DNA of 64,000 bases, taken from the NCBI RefSeq assembly GCF_004421005.1, contig NZ_CP038026.1, positions 3,100,001 through 3,164,000 on the forward strand, in the 5' to 3' direction. Positions 16,840 to 25,750 of the stretch are shown piece after piece. Position 1 is the first letter of the stretch, and the number at the start of each line of letters is the position of its first letter. Both the position numbers and the translations under genes were made by a program. Below the pieces are notes generated by a model. The model saw nothing but the letters and a program-made list of their open reading frames with translations. It had not been told where the DNA came from and ran no database searches. Source of the DNA: Pseudoduganella plicata. GTDB lineage: Bacteria; Pseudomonadota; Gammaproteobacteria; Burkholderiales; Burkholderiaceae_D.

Positions 16840-18249
16840 TCATCTCATCCAGCCGCGCCGTTCCAGGTCTTCCAGCGTGCGATCCAGGCACAGGCGGATC
16901 AAGCCGATCAGCTCGTCGATCTGCGGCCGCGTCATGATCAAGGGCGGCGCGATGATCATCCTGTCGCCCACCGCGCGCATGATGACGCCATTGTCGAACA
17001 TGTGTGCGCGGCAGATCATGCCGACGCCCAGGCCCGGATCGAACTTCACCTGGTAGTGCACGTTACCGGCCTTGCGCCGCACGAGATTGAGGCCCGCGAC
17101 AAAGCCGCAGCTCTCGGCTGTGCCGACCAGCGGATGGGCCGCCAGGCTGGCGAAGCGCGCCTTCAGGTACGGCGCCGTGTCATGCGCCACCTGCTCCAGC
17201 AGTTTTTCCTCTTCGATGATGCGGATGTTTTCCAGCGCGGCCGCGCAGGCTACCGGGTGGCCGGAATATGTAAAGCCGTGATTGAAGTCGCCGCCGGCGA
17301 CAATCACCCCGGCCACCTTGTCGCTGACCAGCACCCCGCCCAGCGGCACATAGCCCGACGTGACCCCCTTGGCGAACGTGATCAGGTCGGGCCGGATGCC
17401 GAACTGCTCGGAAGCGAACCATTTACCAAGCCGGCCAAAGCCGGTGATGACTTCGTCCGCGATCAGCAGGATGTCGTATTTGTCGCAGATGCGGCGCACT
17501 TCCGGCCAGTACGTGACAGGCGGGATGATGACGCCGCCGGCGCCCTGGATCGGTTCGCCGATGAAGGCGGCCACCTTGTCCGGCCCCAGTTCCCTGATGC
17601 GCTCTTCCAGCCACGATGCCGCATGCACGCCGAATTCCTCGGGCGTCATGCCGACACCGTGTTCGGCATAACTGGGCTGGTTGATGTGGACGATGCCCGG
17701 AATCGGCAGCCCGCCCTGCACGTGCATGCCGCTCATGCCGCCCAGCGATGCCCCGGCCATCGTGCTGCCGTGATAGGCGTTGTGGCGGCTGATGATGACG
17801 GTGCGCTCGGGCTGGCCCAGCAGGTCCCAGTAGCGGCGCACCATGCGTACATTCGTGTCGTTCGCTTCCGAGCCGGAACCCGTATAAAACACGTGACGAA
17901 AACCGGCAGGCGCGATGCGCGCCAGCTTGGCGGCCAGCTCGACGGCCGGGATCGTCGTGGTATTGAAGAAGCTGTTATAAAAGGGCAGCGTCTCCATCTG
18001 CCGGGCCACCGCCTGCGTGATGCTGGTGCGCCCGTAGCCGACATTGACGCACCACAGGCCCGACATCGCGTCCAGCACCTTGCGCCCTTCCGAGTCCCAC
18101 AGGTAGATGCCGTCGCCACGCACCATCACGCGCACACCCTTCTCGGCCAGCGCCTTGTGATCCGTGAACGGATGCAGGAAGTGGGCGGCGTCGAGGCGTT
18201 GCAGTACCTGCGTGTCCGGCAGCACGGGCACGATGGGAGTCGTTGTCAT
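16840..18249 (-). CDS. spuC: Putrescine--pyruvate aminotransferase (SpuC-like, class III)
   Basis: PLP-dependent omega-aminotransferase, 469 residues. Landmarks: MSGLWCVNVGYGR, YTGSGSEANDTNVRMVRRYW, HNAYHGST, the PLP aspartate in LLIADEVITGFGR, and the Schiff-base lysine in TFAKGVTSGYVPLGG. The pattern matches enzymes that move the amino group of putrescine (or similar diamines) to pyruvate, giving 4-aminobutyraldehyde. It sits 92 bases downstream of puuA on the same strand, with AGGAG before its ATG. No PuuB-type oxidase is present in the window, so the transaminase may replace that step. Confidence 0.85.
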   Translation of the reverse strand: MTTTPIVPVLPDTQVLQRLDAAHFLHPFTDHKALAEKGVRVMVRGDGIYLWDSEGRKVLDAMSGLWCVNVGYGRTSITQAVARQMETLPFYNSFFNTTTIPAVELAAKLARIAPAGFRHVFYTGSGSEANDTNVRMVRRYWDLLGQPERTVIISRHNAYHGSTMAGASLGGMSGMHVQGGLPIPGIVHINQPSYAEHGVGMTPEEFGVHAASWLEERIRELGPDKVAAFIGEPIQGAGGVIIPPVTYWPEVRRICDKYDILLIADEVITGFGRLGKWFASEQFGIRPDLITFAKGVTSGYVPLGGVLVSDKVAGVIVAGGDFNHGFTYSGHPVACAAALENIRIIEEEKLLEQVAHDTAPYLKARFASLAAHPLVGTAESCGFVAGLNLVRRKAGNVHYQVKFDPGLGVGMICRAHMFDNGVIMRAVGDRMIIAPPLIMTRPQIDELIGLIRLCLDRTLEDLERRGWMR

Positions 18250-18341
18250 GATGCGCTCCTGATGGTCGACCGGCGCGCTGGCAGCCGGTATTCGACACCA
18301 GTGTACTCCGAGCGCGCCGGCCGGGAAAGCTGTTCAGGGCA

Positions 18342-19712
18342 TCAGACGTGCAGCAGCAGGTGCTCGCGCTCCCACGGACTGATGACGGTCATGAACTCCT
18401 GGTGCTCCAGGTCCTTGATGGCCGCGTAGACGTCGATGAAGCGCTCGCCCAGCACTTCGCGCAGCTTGTCCTCGCCGCGCAGGCGCTGCAGCGCTTCGGG
18501 CAGGCCTTGCGGCAGCTCGTATTCCATCTCGTAGGCGCTGCCCGTCGTGATGGCGGTCGGTTCCAGCGCGTCCATCATGCCGAGGTAGCCGCAGGCCAGC
18601 GTGACGGCCAGCGCCAGGTACGGATTGGCGTCCGAGCCGATGATGCGGTTCTCCACGCGACGGTCCTGCACGCCCGATTCCGGCACGCGGAAGCCAACGG
18701 TGCGGTTGTCCATGCCCCACTGGATATTGATCGGCGCCGCCGTGTGGCGCACCAGCCGGCGATACGAGTTGACGTAAGGGGCAATGATCGCCAGCGCCGA
18801 CGGCATATAGCGCTGCAGGCCGCCGATGTAGTTCTTGAACAGCGCCGACGGCGAGCCGTCCTGGTTGCTGAAGATGTTCCAGCCCGTTTCCGCGTCCACG
18901 ACGCTCTGGTGCACGTGCATCGCCGAGCCGGGTTCGCCGGCCATCGGCTTGGCCATGAAGGTCGCGTACATCTGGTGTTTCAGGGCCGCCTCGCGCAGCG
19001 TGCGTTTGAAGAAGAACACCTTGTCGGCAAGGCCCAGCGGCTCGCCGTGCAGGAAGTTGATCTCCATCTGGCCGGCCCCGATTTCATGGATCAGCGTGTC
19101 CACGTCCAGGCCCATCAGGTCGCAGTAATCGTAGATATCCTCGAACAGCGGATCGAACTCGTTGACGGCGTCGATGCTGTAGACCTGGCGCGACGTCTCG
19201 GCGCGGCCGCTGCGGCCGACCGGAGCGCGCAATGGCAGGTCCGGGTCGGAGATCTTCGCCGTCAGGTAGAACTCCAGTTCCGGTGCGACGACGGGCTTCC
19301 AGCCCTTGTCCGCATACAGTTTCAGCACGCGCCGCAGCACGGAACGGGGCGCGAAATCGACCAGGCGGCCGTCGGCGAAATAGCAGTCGTGGATGACCTG
19401 CGCGGTGGGGTCGGTGGCCCACGGCACCATCGTGATGGTGGTGGGATCGGCTTTCAGGATCATGTCCCGGTCGGTGACAGAGATCGCGCGGTCGTATGCC
19501 GGGTCGTCGACAGGGGAATTGCCCGTGACGGTCATGCCCAGCACGGCTTCCGGAATGCGCATGCCCCGGTCTTCCGTGAATTTCGCCCGCGGCAGGATCT
19601 TGCCGCGGGCGACCCCCGTCAGGTCCGGCACCAGGCATTCGATTTCGGTGACCCGTTTTTCATTGAGCCACTCGTCCATGTCGGTATAGGTGAAATTCTC
19701 GCGTATAGCCAT
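18342..19712 (-). CDS. puuA: Gamma-glutamylputrescine synthetase (glutamine synthetase family)
   Basis: Joins glutamate to putrescine with ATP, the entry step of the glutamylated-polyamine route. The 456-residue protein has glutamine-synthetase-fold landmarks: APELEFYL, the metal-ligand region HEIGAGQMEINFLHG, the conserved GSAMHVHQSV and RRLVRHTAAPINIQWGMDNRT, then NRIIGSDANPYLALA. It lacks the Tyr-adenylylation loop of the GlnA I-beta type. I chose the ATG at 19712, which has GGAGCAAGAG just upstream. It is flanked by puuD and spuC on the same strand, which supports the polyamine assignment over other GS-like ligases. Exact amine preference is inferred. Confidence 0.85.
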   Translation of the reverse strand: MAIRENFTYTDMDEWLNEKRVTEIECLVPDLTGVARGKILPRAKFTEDRGMRIPEAVLGMTVTGNSPVDDPAYDRAISVTDRDMILKADPTTITMVPWATDPTAQVIHDCYFADGRLVDFAPRSVLRRVLKLYADKGWKPVVAPELEFYLTAKISDPDLPLRAPVGRSGRAETSRQVYSIDAVNEFDPLFEDIYDYCDLMGLDVDTLIHEIGAGQMEINFLHGEPLGLADKVFFFKRTLREAALKHQMYATFMAKPMAGEPGSAMHVHQSVVDAETGWNIFSNQDGSPSALFKNYIGGLQRYMPSALAIIAPYVNSYRRLVRHTAAPINIQWGMDNRTVGFRVPESGVQDRRVENRIIGSDANPYLALAVTLACGYLGMMDALEPTAITTGSAYEMEYELPQGLPEALQRLRGEDKLREVLGERFIDVYAAIKDLEHQEFMTVISPWEREHLLLHV

Positions 19713-19815
19713 CTCTTGCTCCAAAAAGTCATTGATCGCGGCCCTGGCCGCGTACCCGTGCACTGACTTCGCAAGAACAGCTAGGGGATACTGCCGGCCC
19801 GGTATCTAAAGGGTT

Positions 19816-20583
19816 TCATCCGCCCCGCTCCTGGCGCTTCGCCTGGTAGTCGCGGCAGGCGTTGCCGAAAGCGAGGAACATCTTCATCGAGTCGGGGTTT
19901 TCCGTGATGCGCCACTCGGGGTGCCATTGCACCGCCAGCGTGAAGCCCGGCGCGGCGGCAACCGTGTAGGCTTCCACCAGCCCGTCGTGCGCCACCGCTT
20001 CCACGGTGAGGCCGGGGGCCAGCACGTCGACACCCTGCCCGTGCAGGGAGTTGACGGTGATCTCATCAAGGTTGCCCAGCATTTGCGAGAACTTCCCGCC
20101 GGGGGTCAGCCGGATCGGATGGGCGGGACCATACTGCACTTCCAGCGAATCGTCCTCGCGGTCGCGGTGGTCCATCATGCCCGGCACTTCCTGCACCGCC
20201 TGGTGCAGCGTGCCGCCCAGTGCCACGTTGATCTCCTGGAAGCCACGGCAAATCCCCAGCAGCGGAATGCCGCGCTTGACGGCCGCGCGGATCAGCGGCA
20301 GCACCGTCGCATCCCGCGCCGCATCGAGCGGCAGGGCGGGATTGCGGATGGGCTGTCCGTACAGGTCCGAGTGCACGTTGGAGGCCGAACCGGTCAGCAT
20401 GATGCCGTCCGCCACCGCCAGCACCGCTTCCATGTCGGTCAGCTCGGCCAGCGCGGGCAGGATCAACGGCATGCAACGGGCCCCGAGGGTCACCGCGTTG
20501 ACATACTTGTTTTGCGCCGCGTGATTGGGGAAATGGCCAATCTGCCGCGTGCAGGCAGGAACGAGGACGACAGGACGGCGCAT
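19816..20583 (-). CDS. puuD: Gamma-glutamyl-gamma-aminobutyrate hydrolase
   Basis: Class I glutamine-amidotransferase-like hydrolase that releases GABA from gamma-glutamyl-GABA. The 255-residue protein shows the nucleophile elbow GICRGFQEINVALGG (catalytic Cys), VNSLHGQGVD, and the catalytic His-x-Glu in AVQWHPEWR. This is the standard peptidase C26 pattern. It is the promoter-proximal gene of the set puuD, puuA, spuC. It is divergent from an MFS transporter gene across 166 bases that hold a perfect palindrome. Confidence 0.9.
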   Translation of the reverse strand: MRRPVVLVPACTRQIGHFPNHAAQNKYVNAVTLGARCMPLILPALAELTDMEAVLAVADGIMLTGSASNVHSDLYGQPIRNPALPLDAARDATVLPLIRAAVKRGIPLLGICRGFQEINVALGGTLHQAVQEVPGMMDHRDREDDSLEVQYGPAHPIRLTPGGKFSQMLGNLDEITVNSLHGQGVDVLAPGLTVEAVAHDGLVEAYTVAAAPGFTLAVQWHPEWRITENPDSMKMFLAFGNACRDYQAKRQERGG

Positions 20584-20641
20584 GTTTTCAGCTCAGCTCC
20601 AGATGAGGTCCCGACCCCGGCGCCTGTGCGAAAAGACGCCG

Positions 20642-20657
20642 CGGTCGCTGGCGACCG
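20642..20657. promoter_or_regulatory. Palindrome in the divergent puuD/MFS promoter region
   Basis: CGGTCGC-TG-GCGACCG is a perfect 7+2+7 inverted repeat. It lies between the puuD start (20583) and the MFS gene start (20750), followed by AT-rich DNA (20660-20700) that could hold promoters in both directions. It could be a repressor operator or a short hairpin; no regulator gene adjoins it. Confidence 0.4.
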
Positions 20658-20749
20658 ATGACTTAATTTATCACAAATTCAATTTTGCTATCATTGCGCA
20701 GATACACAACCGAATCGCCCGTTTTGACGTTCATTGCCTGCCGCGCGCC

Positions 20750-21910
20750 ATGAAAAACCTCCCATGGCGCGATTTTTCCGCCCTCGTCATCAGCATCGGC
20801 ATCGTCGGCCTTGGCCTGGGCGCCACCATCCCGCTGACCGCCGTGACACTGGACGTGCGCGGCGCCGGCACGCAGGTCATCGGCCTCGTCACCGCCGCCA
20901 GCGCGCTGGGCATCCTTGGCGTGGCGCCGTTCGTCACCGGCTGGGTGGCCCGCTTCGGCCCGCGCCACACGATGATGGGTGCCGTCTGGGCCGCCGCCGC
21001 CGTCACGGCGGCCATGCAGGCCGCGACCGATGTCTGGCTGTGGTGCGCGCTACGGCTGGTCTTCGGGGCGGCGATGGGCGTGCTGTTCACGATCGGCGAA
21101 GCGTGGGTCAACCGCATCGCGCCCGACCAGTCGAGAGGTCGCGTGGTGGCGCTCTACACGACAAGCTTTACCTTGTTCCAGCTGGCGGGGCCCGCGCTGG
21201 TCGCACTGCTGAACGGCCGGCTGGCGTGGCCCTTCGCGGCCTGCGGGCTGCTGTTCATCGCCGCCCTGCCCGGCCTGATGCTGCTGAACGGAACCCGGCT
21301 GCCGGCGGAAAAGGAAGCGCACGCGCGCTGGCAGGACGTGCTGCCGAAGATGCCGATGATCGCGCTGGGGGCGGCGTTTTTCGCACTGTTCGACACCCTG
21401 ATCCTGGCGCTGCTGCCCGTGTATGCGATGCGCCAGGGGATCGTGACGGAACTGGCGCTGATCTCGGCCACCGTCGTCCTCGCGGGCGACACGGCGCTGC
21501 AGTTCGCAATGGGCGCGCTGGCCGACCGCTACGGACGCTTCCGCGTGCATGTCGGCTGCGGCATCGCCGTCTGCCTGCTGCTGCCGCTGCTGCCACTGGC
21601 GGCCGGCATCCCATGGTTGTGGTGGACGCTGCTGCTGGCGCTGGGCGCCGCCGCGGGGGCGATCTACATGCTGGCACTGGTCGCCTGCGGCGAGCGGTTC
21701 AGCGGCGCCGCGCTGACCAGCGCTTCGGCCGTCGTCAACGCGTCATGGGGCATCGCCAGCGCGGCCGGGCCGCTGGCGACGGGGGCGCTGATGCACGGTG
21801 TCGGCATTCATGCGCTGCCCGCGGTGCTGTTTGGCGCCTGCGCGCTGTTTCTGATCAGTGCATGGTGGGAACGGCGTGGCAGATTGATTGAAGGCGGGGG
21901 AGGAACCTAA
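20750..21910 (+). CDS. MFS transporter (YcaD-like)
   Basis: A 386-residue 12-helix major facilitator protein. The first helix begins at FSALVISIGIVGLGLG. The loop 2-3 region has WVARFGPRHTMM, a degenerate form of the MFS signature, and the second half repeats it as GALADRYGRFRVHVG. GEAWVNRIAPDQSRGRVVALY is typical of the YcaD/TsgA-like group. The substrate is unknown; the divergent polyamine genes make an amine or amino-acid substrate possible but unproven. The ATG at 20750 starts right before the first helix; upstream codons in frame show no domain. Confidence 0.8.
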   Translation: MKNLPWRDFSALVISIGIVGLGLGATIPLTAVTLDVRGAGTQVIGLVTAASALGILGVAPFVTGWVARFGPRHTMMGAVWAAAAVTAAMQAATDVWLWCALRLVFGAAMGVLFTIGEAWVNRIAPDQSRGRVVALYTTSFTLFQLAGPALVALLNGRLAWPFAACGLLFIAALPGLMLLNGTRLPAEKEAHARWQDVLPKMPMIALGAAFFALFDTLILALLPVYAMRQGIVTELALISATVVLAGDTALQFAMGALADRYGRFRVHVGCGIAVCLLLPLLPLAAGIPWLWWTLLLALGAAAGAIYMLALVACGERFSGAALTSASAVVNASWGIASAAGPLATGALMHGVGIHALPAVLFGACALFLISAWWERRGRLIEGGGGT

Positions 21911-21979
21911 TGGCCCGGGCCGGACACTCATGACCACTCGACCCCGAGTGAAGTCATTCAACCTTTCAGGAGATCCACC

Positions 21980-22105
21980 ATGCCGCTTCCTCTGTTACCC
22001 GTACTGTCGTCGGCCCTCAGCCTTGCCAAACCCATCGCCGACGTGGCGCCGATGATCAAGGACTTCGTGTCTAAGGACAAAAACGAAGGTCAGGAAAGCA
22101 TCTGA
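21980..22105 (+). CDS. Small hypothetical protein, 41 residues
   Basis: A short reading frame with a strong ribosome site (CAGGAG, 7 bases before ATG). It encodes MPLPLLPVLSSALSLAKPIA, then DVAPMIKDFVSKDKNEGQESI. The N-terminal half is a weakly hydrophobic helix rich in Leu/Ala, and the C-terminal half is charged. It stands alone between the MFS gene and a strong terminator, which suggests a real, separately terminated unit. I recognise no family. Confidence 0.55.
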   Translation: MPLPLLPVLSSALSLAKPIADVAPMIKDFVSKDKNEGQESI

Positions 22106-22116
22106 CATCAGTGCCC

Positions 22117-22142
22117 GGCACCTTCCGGCGGAAGGTGCCTTT
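22117..22142 (+). terminator. Strong hairpin terminator between convergent genes
   Basis: GGCACCTTCC-GGC-GGAAGGTGCC, a perfect 10-bp stem, is followed by TTT. It lies 12 bases after the small protein's stop and 7 bases beyond the end of the convergent sensor-kinase gene, so it may serve both directions. Confidence 0.75.
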
Positions 22143-22148
22143 CCCCGC

Positions 22149-23624
22149 TCATTCCGGGTGAAACACCCCGCCCGGCAGCACGATGGTTGCCTGGAAGCCG
22201 CCGTCCGGCGCATTGGCCAGCAGCAGCTGGCCACCGTGCGCCTGCACGATGCCGCGGGCGATGGAAAGCCCCAGACCCATGCCGCTGCTGTTACGGCTGC
22301 GGCCGTGCTGCAGGCGCACGTACGGCTGGCCCAGGCCGGCCAGCGCTTCTTCCGGCACGCCGGGGCCATGGTCGCGCACCACGATCTCGATATTGCCGCC
22401 TTGTTCGCACACGGAGAGTTCGACCTTTTTGCCGTAATACAGCGCGTTGTTCAGCAGGTTACCGATCGCACGCTTGAGCGCCAGCGGCCGGGCCGTCACC
22501 GTCAGGCCGGACGCCTTGAACGACACTTCGTGGCCGGCCAGCTGCGCATCGCGCACCATGCGGCCCAGCAGCGCGTCCAGCCGCACTTCCGTCGCGTTTT
22601 CGTGAATGTCGCTGTCCTTCACCGTCTGCAGCGCGCCCTTGACCATCATGTCCAGTTCATCGAGGTCGTCGTGGAATTCGCTGCGCATGTCGTCGTCGTC
22701 CAGCAGTTCGGCGCGCAGCTTGAGGCGCATGATGGGCGTACGCAGGTCGTGCGAGATGGAGACGAACAGGCGCTCGCGGTCTTCCATGTAGCGCTGGATG
22801 CGCTTGCGCATGTCCTCGAACGCGCGGGCCGTGGTGACGAATTCGCGGCTGCCTGTCTCCGGCAGGGCGGGCGGGTTTTCGCCCTTGCCGAAAGCCGTCG
22901 CCGCATCCGACAGCGCGGCCAGCGGCCGCGTGATCCAGCGCACGACAAGAATGGACACCAGCAGCACGGCCGCCAGCGACATCGCCTGCAGCAGCAGGCG
23001 GTCGCGCGTCAGCGGGTTGCCCGTCTCGAGGAAATAAGGATTCGGCATCAGCGTGGCGAGATACAGCCAGTGGCCGGGATCGAGTTCGGCCTGGATCAGC
23101 AATACCGGAGCGGGCTTGGTCAGCAGGATGTGCTGGGTCCAGCTGTCCGGCAGGTCGGCCAAGGTGCCGCCGTCATTGTCGGCCGCCAGCCGGTCCGGCC
23201 ATGCGAAGGCGACGCGCAGGTTCGGCGTGTTGGGCAGGTCTTCCTTCAGCGTCGCCCATAACTGCTTCAAGGCCGCGTCAGTCAGCTCCTGCCCCGCCAG
23301 CGAGCGCACCGGCACGGGCGCGCGGTTGATATTGACCAGGAAGCGCGTGCCGCCCATCTCGCGGAACTGCTGGATGATCAGCGGCCGGTAGTTCGGCGGC
23401 AGGCTCAGAAAAAAGCGCACCGCGCTGGAGGCACTGTGCGCCACGTGCTGCGCGGCGGTGCCCACTTCGCTGCGCGCCTCGGCGCGGCGCTGGGCGGCCC
23501 AGATGAAGTTCCCGACCAGCTGTGTGAGCAGCACGCCGATCACCATCACCAGTGTCAGCCTGCCCTGCAGCGACGACGGCACGATATGCCCATGCAGCGG
23601 CAGCCGCGGCGTCCTGTCAGGCAT
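22149..23624 (-). CDS. Sensor histidine kinase (EnvZ/GtrS-like)
   Basis: A 491-residue membrane sensor. Membrane segment 1 is at ~21-43, and a periplasmic domain of ~165 residues follows. Membrane segment 2 is at ~209-230, HAMP ~231-283, and the HisKA domain has the phospho-acceptor H292 in ISHDLRTPI. The ATPase domain carries NLLNNALYYG and DHGPGVPEE...GMGLGLSIARGIV. Its start overlaps the response-regulator gene end by 8 bases, so the pair is coupled. A binding protein gene lies upstream in the same unit and a sugar ABC operon lies divergently. This matches the layout of glucose-responsive pairs such as GltR/GtrS in Pseudomonas, so the ligand is probably a sugar or sugar acid; this is context-based. 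Confidence 0.85.
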   Translation of the reverse strand: MPDRTPRLPLHGHIVPSSLQGRLTLVMVIGVLLTQLVGNFIWAAQRRAEARSEVGTAAQHVAHSASSAVRFFLSLPPNYRPLIIQQFREMGGTRFLVNINRAPVPVRSLAGQELTDAALKQLWATLKEDLPNTPNLRVAFAWPDRLAADNDGGTLADLPDSWTQHILLTKPAPVLLIQAELDPGHWLYLATLMPNPYFLETGNPLTRDRLLLQAMSLAAVLLVSILVVRWITRPLAALSDAATAFGKGENPPALPETGSREFVTTARAFEDMRKRIQRYMEDRERLFVSISHDLRTPIMRLKLRAELLDDDDMRSEFHDDLDELDMMVKGALQTVKDSDIHENATEVRLDALLGRMVRDAQLAGHEVSFKASGLTVTARPLALKRAIGNLLNNALYYGKKVELSVCEQGGNIEIVVRDHGPGVPEEALAGLGQPYVRLQHGRSRNSSGMGLGLSIARGIVQAHGGQLLLANAPDGGFQATIVLPGGVFHPE

Positions 23625-24327
23625 GGGACGACGTCACGTCGGCCGAGAACACGTAGCCGACGCCACGTACGGTCTTGATCAGCTTCGGGCTGCCGCCGCC
23701 GTCGTTCAGGCGCAGCCGCAGGCGGCTGATCTGCACGTCGAGGAAGCGGTCCATCGGTCCCGCATCGCGCCCGCGCGTGCCTTCCGACAGCACGCCGCGG
23801 TCCAGGATGTCGCCCGCGTGCTCGACGAAGTATTTCAGCAGCTGGAAGTCCAGCCCTGTCAGCGGCACCGGTTCGCCGTCCGGCGCCGTGACCGTGCGCG
23901 CCACCGTATCGAGCACGAAGCCCTCGAAGCGGTAATAGCGCGGCGCGGCCGGCGCTTCCATGCCGGTGCGGCGGTGGATGGCCTTGATGCGCGCCAGCAG
24001 TTCGCGTGGGCTGTAGGGCTTGGAGATGTAGTCGTCCGCGCCCAGCTCCAGACCCACCACGCGGTCGGTCTCGTCCGAGCTGGCCGTCAGCATGATGATG
24101 GGGACATTGGAGCGCTGCCGCACGGTGCGGCACAGCGCGAAGCCGTCCGTATCGGGCAGCATCACGTCGAGAATCACCATCGACAATTCGTCGACGCAGC
24201 GCGTGAATTCGGCCAGGAACGTGGCGCCGTCGTGCGCCAGGTCCACTTCGTACTGGTTCTTTTCCAGGTACGTCTTCAGCAAGGCCCGGGTTTTCTGGTC
24301 GTCGTCGACTATGAGGATCCTGCGCAT
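23617..24327 (-). CDS. OmpR-family response regulator (GltR-like)
   Basis: A 236-residue two-domain regulator. The receiver domain has the acidic pocket DDD at 8-10, the phospho-acceptor D54 in VILDVMLPDTDG and the conserved Lys in ISKPYSP. The winged-helix output domain ends with VRGVGYVFSAD, the standard OmpR/PhoB recognition tail. It is encoded 16 bases after the binding-protein gene and overlaps the kinase gene. Likely targets are the divergent porin and ABC sugar genes. Confidence 0.88.
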   Translation of the reverse strand: MRRILIVDDDQKTRALLKTYLEKNQYEVDLAHDGATFLAEFTRCVDELSMVILDVMLPDTDGFALCRTVRQRSNVPIIMLTASSDETDRVVGLELGADDYISKPYSPRELLARIKAIHRRTGMEAPAAPRYYRFEGFVLDTVARTVTAPDGEPVPLTGLDFQLLKYFVEHAGDILDRGVLSEGTRGRDAGPMDRFLDVQISRLRLRLNDGGGSPKLIKTVRGVGYVFSADVTSSHA

Positions 24328-24343
24328 GTGCTGCTTAACTCAC

Positions 24344-25609
24344 TTATCTGGTCTTGGTGGAGGTGCGGGCGATGGCCGCCAGCCGGCGCTGCGTATCGGC
24401 CGCTGTCACGCTGTCGTCAAGGAAGTAGCGGTGCACCTCGGCGACGATCGCATCGCGCACCGTTTCGTCGGTGGACATGCGGTGGACGAGGCTGAGAACC
24501 TGCGCCTCGGCACCGCTGTTGAAGAGCTTCCACGAAGCGCGCGCACAGGCGTCCATCTTCATATGGCCGGCGTTGCGCAGCACCGGGATCGAGCCCTTGA
24601 TCGCATTGTAGTCGACCTGCAGCGACGGCGTCAGCACCAGCGCCGCCAGTTTTTCCTGGGCCGCGCGCAGCTCGGGGTGGGTGCCCAGCATGCTGAGCGT
24701 GTCGACGTTGAACAGGTGATAGCGCTCCGTGCCCGGCGCCGCCGCACAGCCGAAGTCACGCTCGACCGCCATGCCCTGCGTGACCAGCTCGCCCTTGGCC
24801 CAGTCGCCCATCACCATCATCGCGGCGCGGTTCCCGACCAGCTCGCGCACGCTGTCGTCCCATTTGCGCTCGCGAATCGGGCTGCCCATCCAGCGCTTGA
24901 TGGCGCGCAGCCGCCCCAGCGCACGAGCCAGGCGCGGGTCCGCGTAGGCGGCCGCATCGCGCTGGCGAAACAGGTTGCGGTACAGGTCCGCGCCCTCGGC
25001 CAGCACGATCGTCTCGAACAGCGTGGCCACCTGCCACGGTTCGCTGCTCTGGGCCAGCGGCACGATGCCGGCCTGCTGCAGCCTGGCCGCGACGCGCTCG
25101 AACTCCGGCCACGTGGCCGGAACCGGCAGGTTAAGGCGCTGCAGCAGCTTGCGGTTGTAGAACAGCGTATTGATGCGGTGGACGCCCAGCGGCGCCGCGT
25201 AGACATGGCCGTCGTATTCGATGGTGCTGGCAACGGCCGGCAGCAGCAGCTTGTTCCAGTTGCCGGCGATTGCGACGGCGTCCAGTTCCTGCAGCAGGTT
25301 CAGCTGCGCCCAGTCGCGGATCACGATGCCGTTCAGCTGCGCCACCTCCGGCGCGTCCTTGGCCAGCATGCGGCTGCGCAGGACGATGCCGGCGCCGACG
25401 CCCGAGCCGCTGGGCACCACGCCGTCGTGCCAGCCGACGTCCTGCTCGCCCAGGCGCTGTGCGATCAGGTCCACGGCCTTGCGCTCGCTGGCGGACTTCC
25501 ACCAGTGCAGGACCTGCAGCGATTGGGTGCCCGCGGTGGCGGTGGCGCAGGCGGCAAGGCAGACGGCCGCCAGAGCCTTGCGCAAGGTGTTGTGATTGAA
25601 CTGCTTCAT
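24344..25609 (-). CDS. Periplasmic sugar-binding protein co-encoded with the two-component system
   Basis: A family 1 extracellular solute-binding protein of ~421 residues with a signal peptide (KALAAVCLAACATATAG). It is a diverged paralogue of the ABC binding protein at 27252-28502. Both share VLHWW/VLHYW near the mature N-terminus, the hallmark VHRINTLFYNRK/VHRVNWLWVNPA, GDWAKGE, AAPGT and KGSIPV. It precedes the response regulator and kinase on the same strand and has no permease beside it, so it may present ligand to the kinase rather than, or as well as, to the importer. Two starts are possible (25609 or 25624); I prefer 25609, with GGACCGGG upstream. Confidence 0.75.
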   Translation of the reverse strand: MKQFNHNTLRKALAAVCLAACATATAGTQSLQVLHWWKSASERKAVDLIAQRLGEQDVGWHDGVVPSGSGVGAGIVLRSRMLAKDAPEVAQLNGIVIRDWAQLNLLQELDAVAIAGNWNKLLLPAVASTIEYDGHVYAAPLGVHRINTLFYNRKLLQRLNLPVPATWPEFERVAARLQQAGIVPLAQSSEPWQVATLFETIVLAEGADLYRNLFRQRDAAAYADPRLARALGRLRAIKRWMGSPIRERKWDDSVRELVGNRAAMMVMGDWAKGELVTQGMAVERDFGCAAAPGTERYHLFNVDTLSMLGTHPELRAAQEKLAALVLTPSLQVDYNAIKGSIPVLRNAGHMKMDACARASWKLFNSGAEAQVLSLVHRMSTDETVRDAIVAEVHRYFLDDSVTAADTQRRLAAIARTSTKTR

Positions 25610-25719
25610 CCCGGTCCGGGCCATCTGCTGGGACAGCGTTTGTTGTAATGACGGCACACTCGCCGAGTGTGGACTATACCCCAGTAATTTCTCTGGAACA
25701 TGGTAATACTCTGGCACAT

Positions 25720-25750
25720 TTTGCAACAAAACGTGTGGATTTGTTGCGAA
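25720..25750. promoter_or_regulatory. Inverted repeat in the divergent sugar-regulon promoter region
   Basis: TTTGCAACAAA (25720-25730), a 9-base spacer, and TTTGTTGCGAA (25740-25750) form an inverted repeat with 10 of 11 positions paired. A further TGTTGC half lies at 25752-25757. It is in the 349-base gap between the binding-protein/two-component operon and the porin/ABC operon. The rest of that gap is AT-rich and holds no gene that I can support. Confidence 0.5.
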
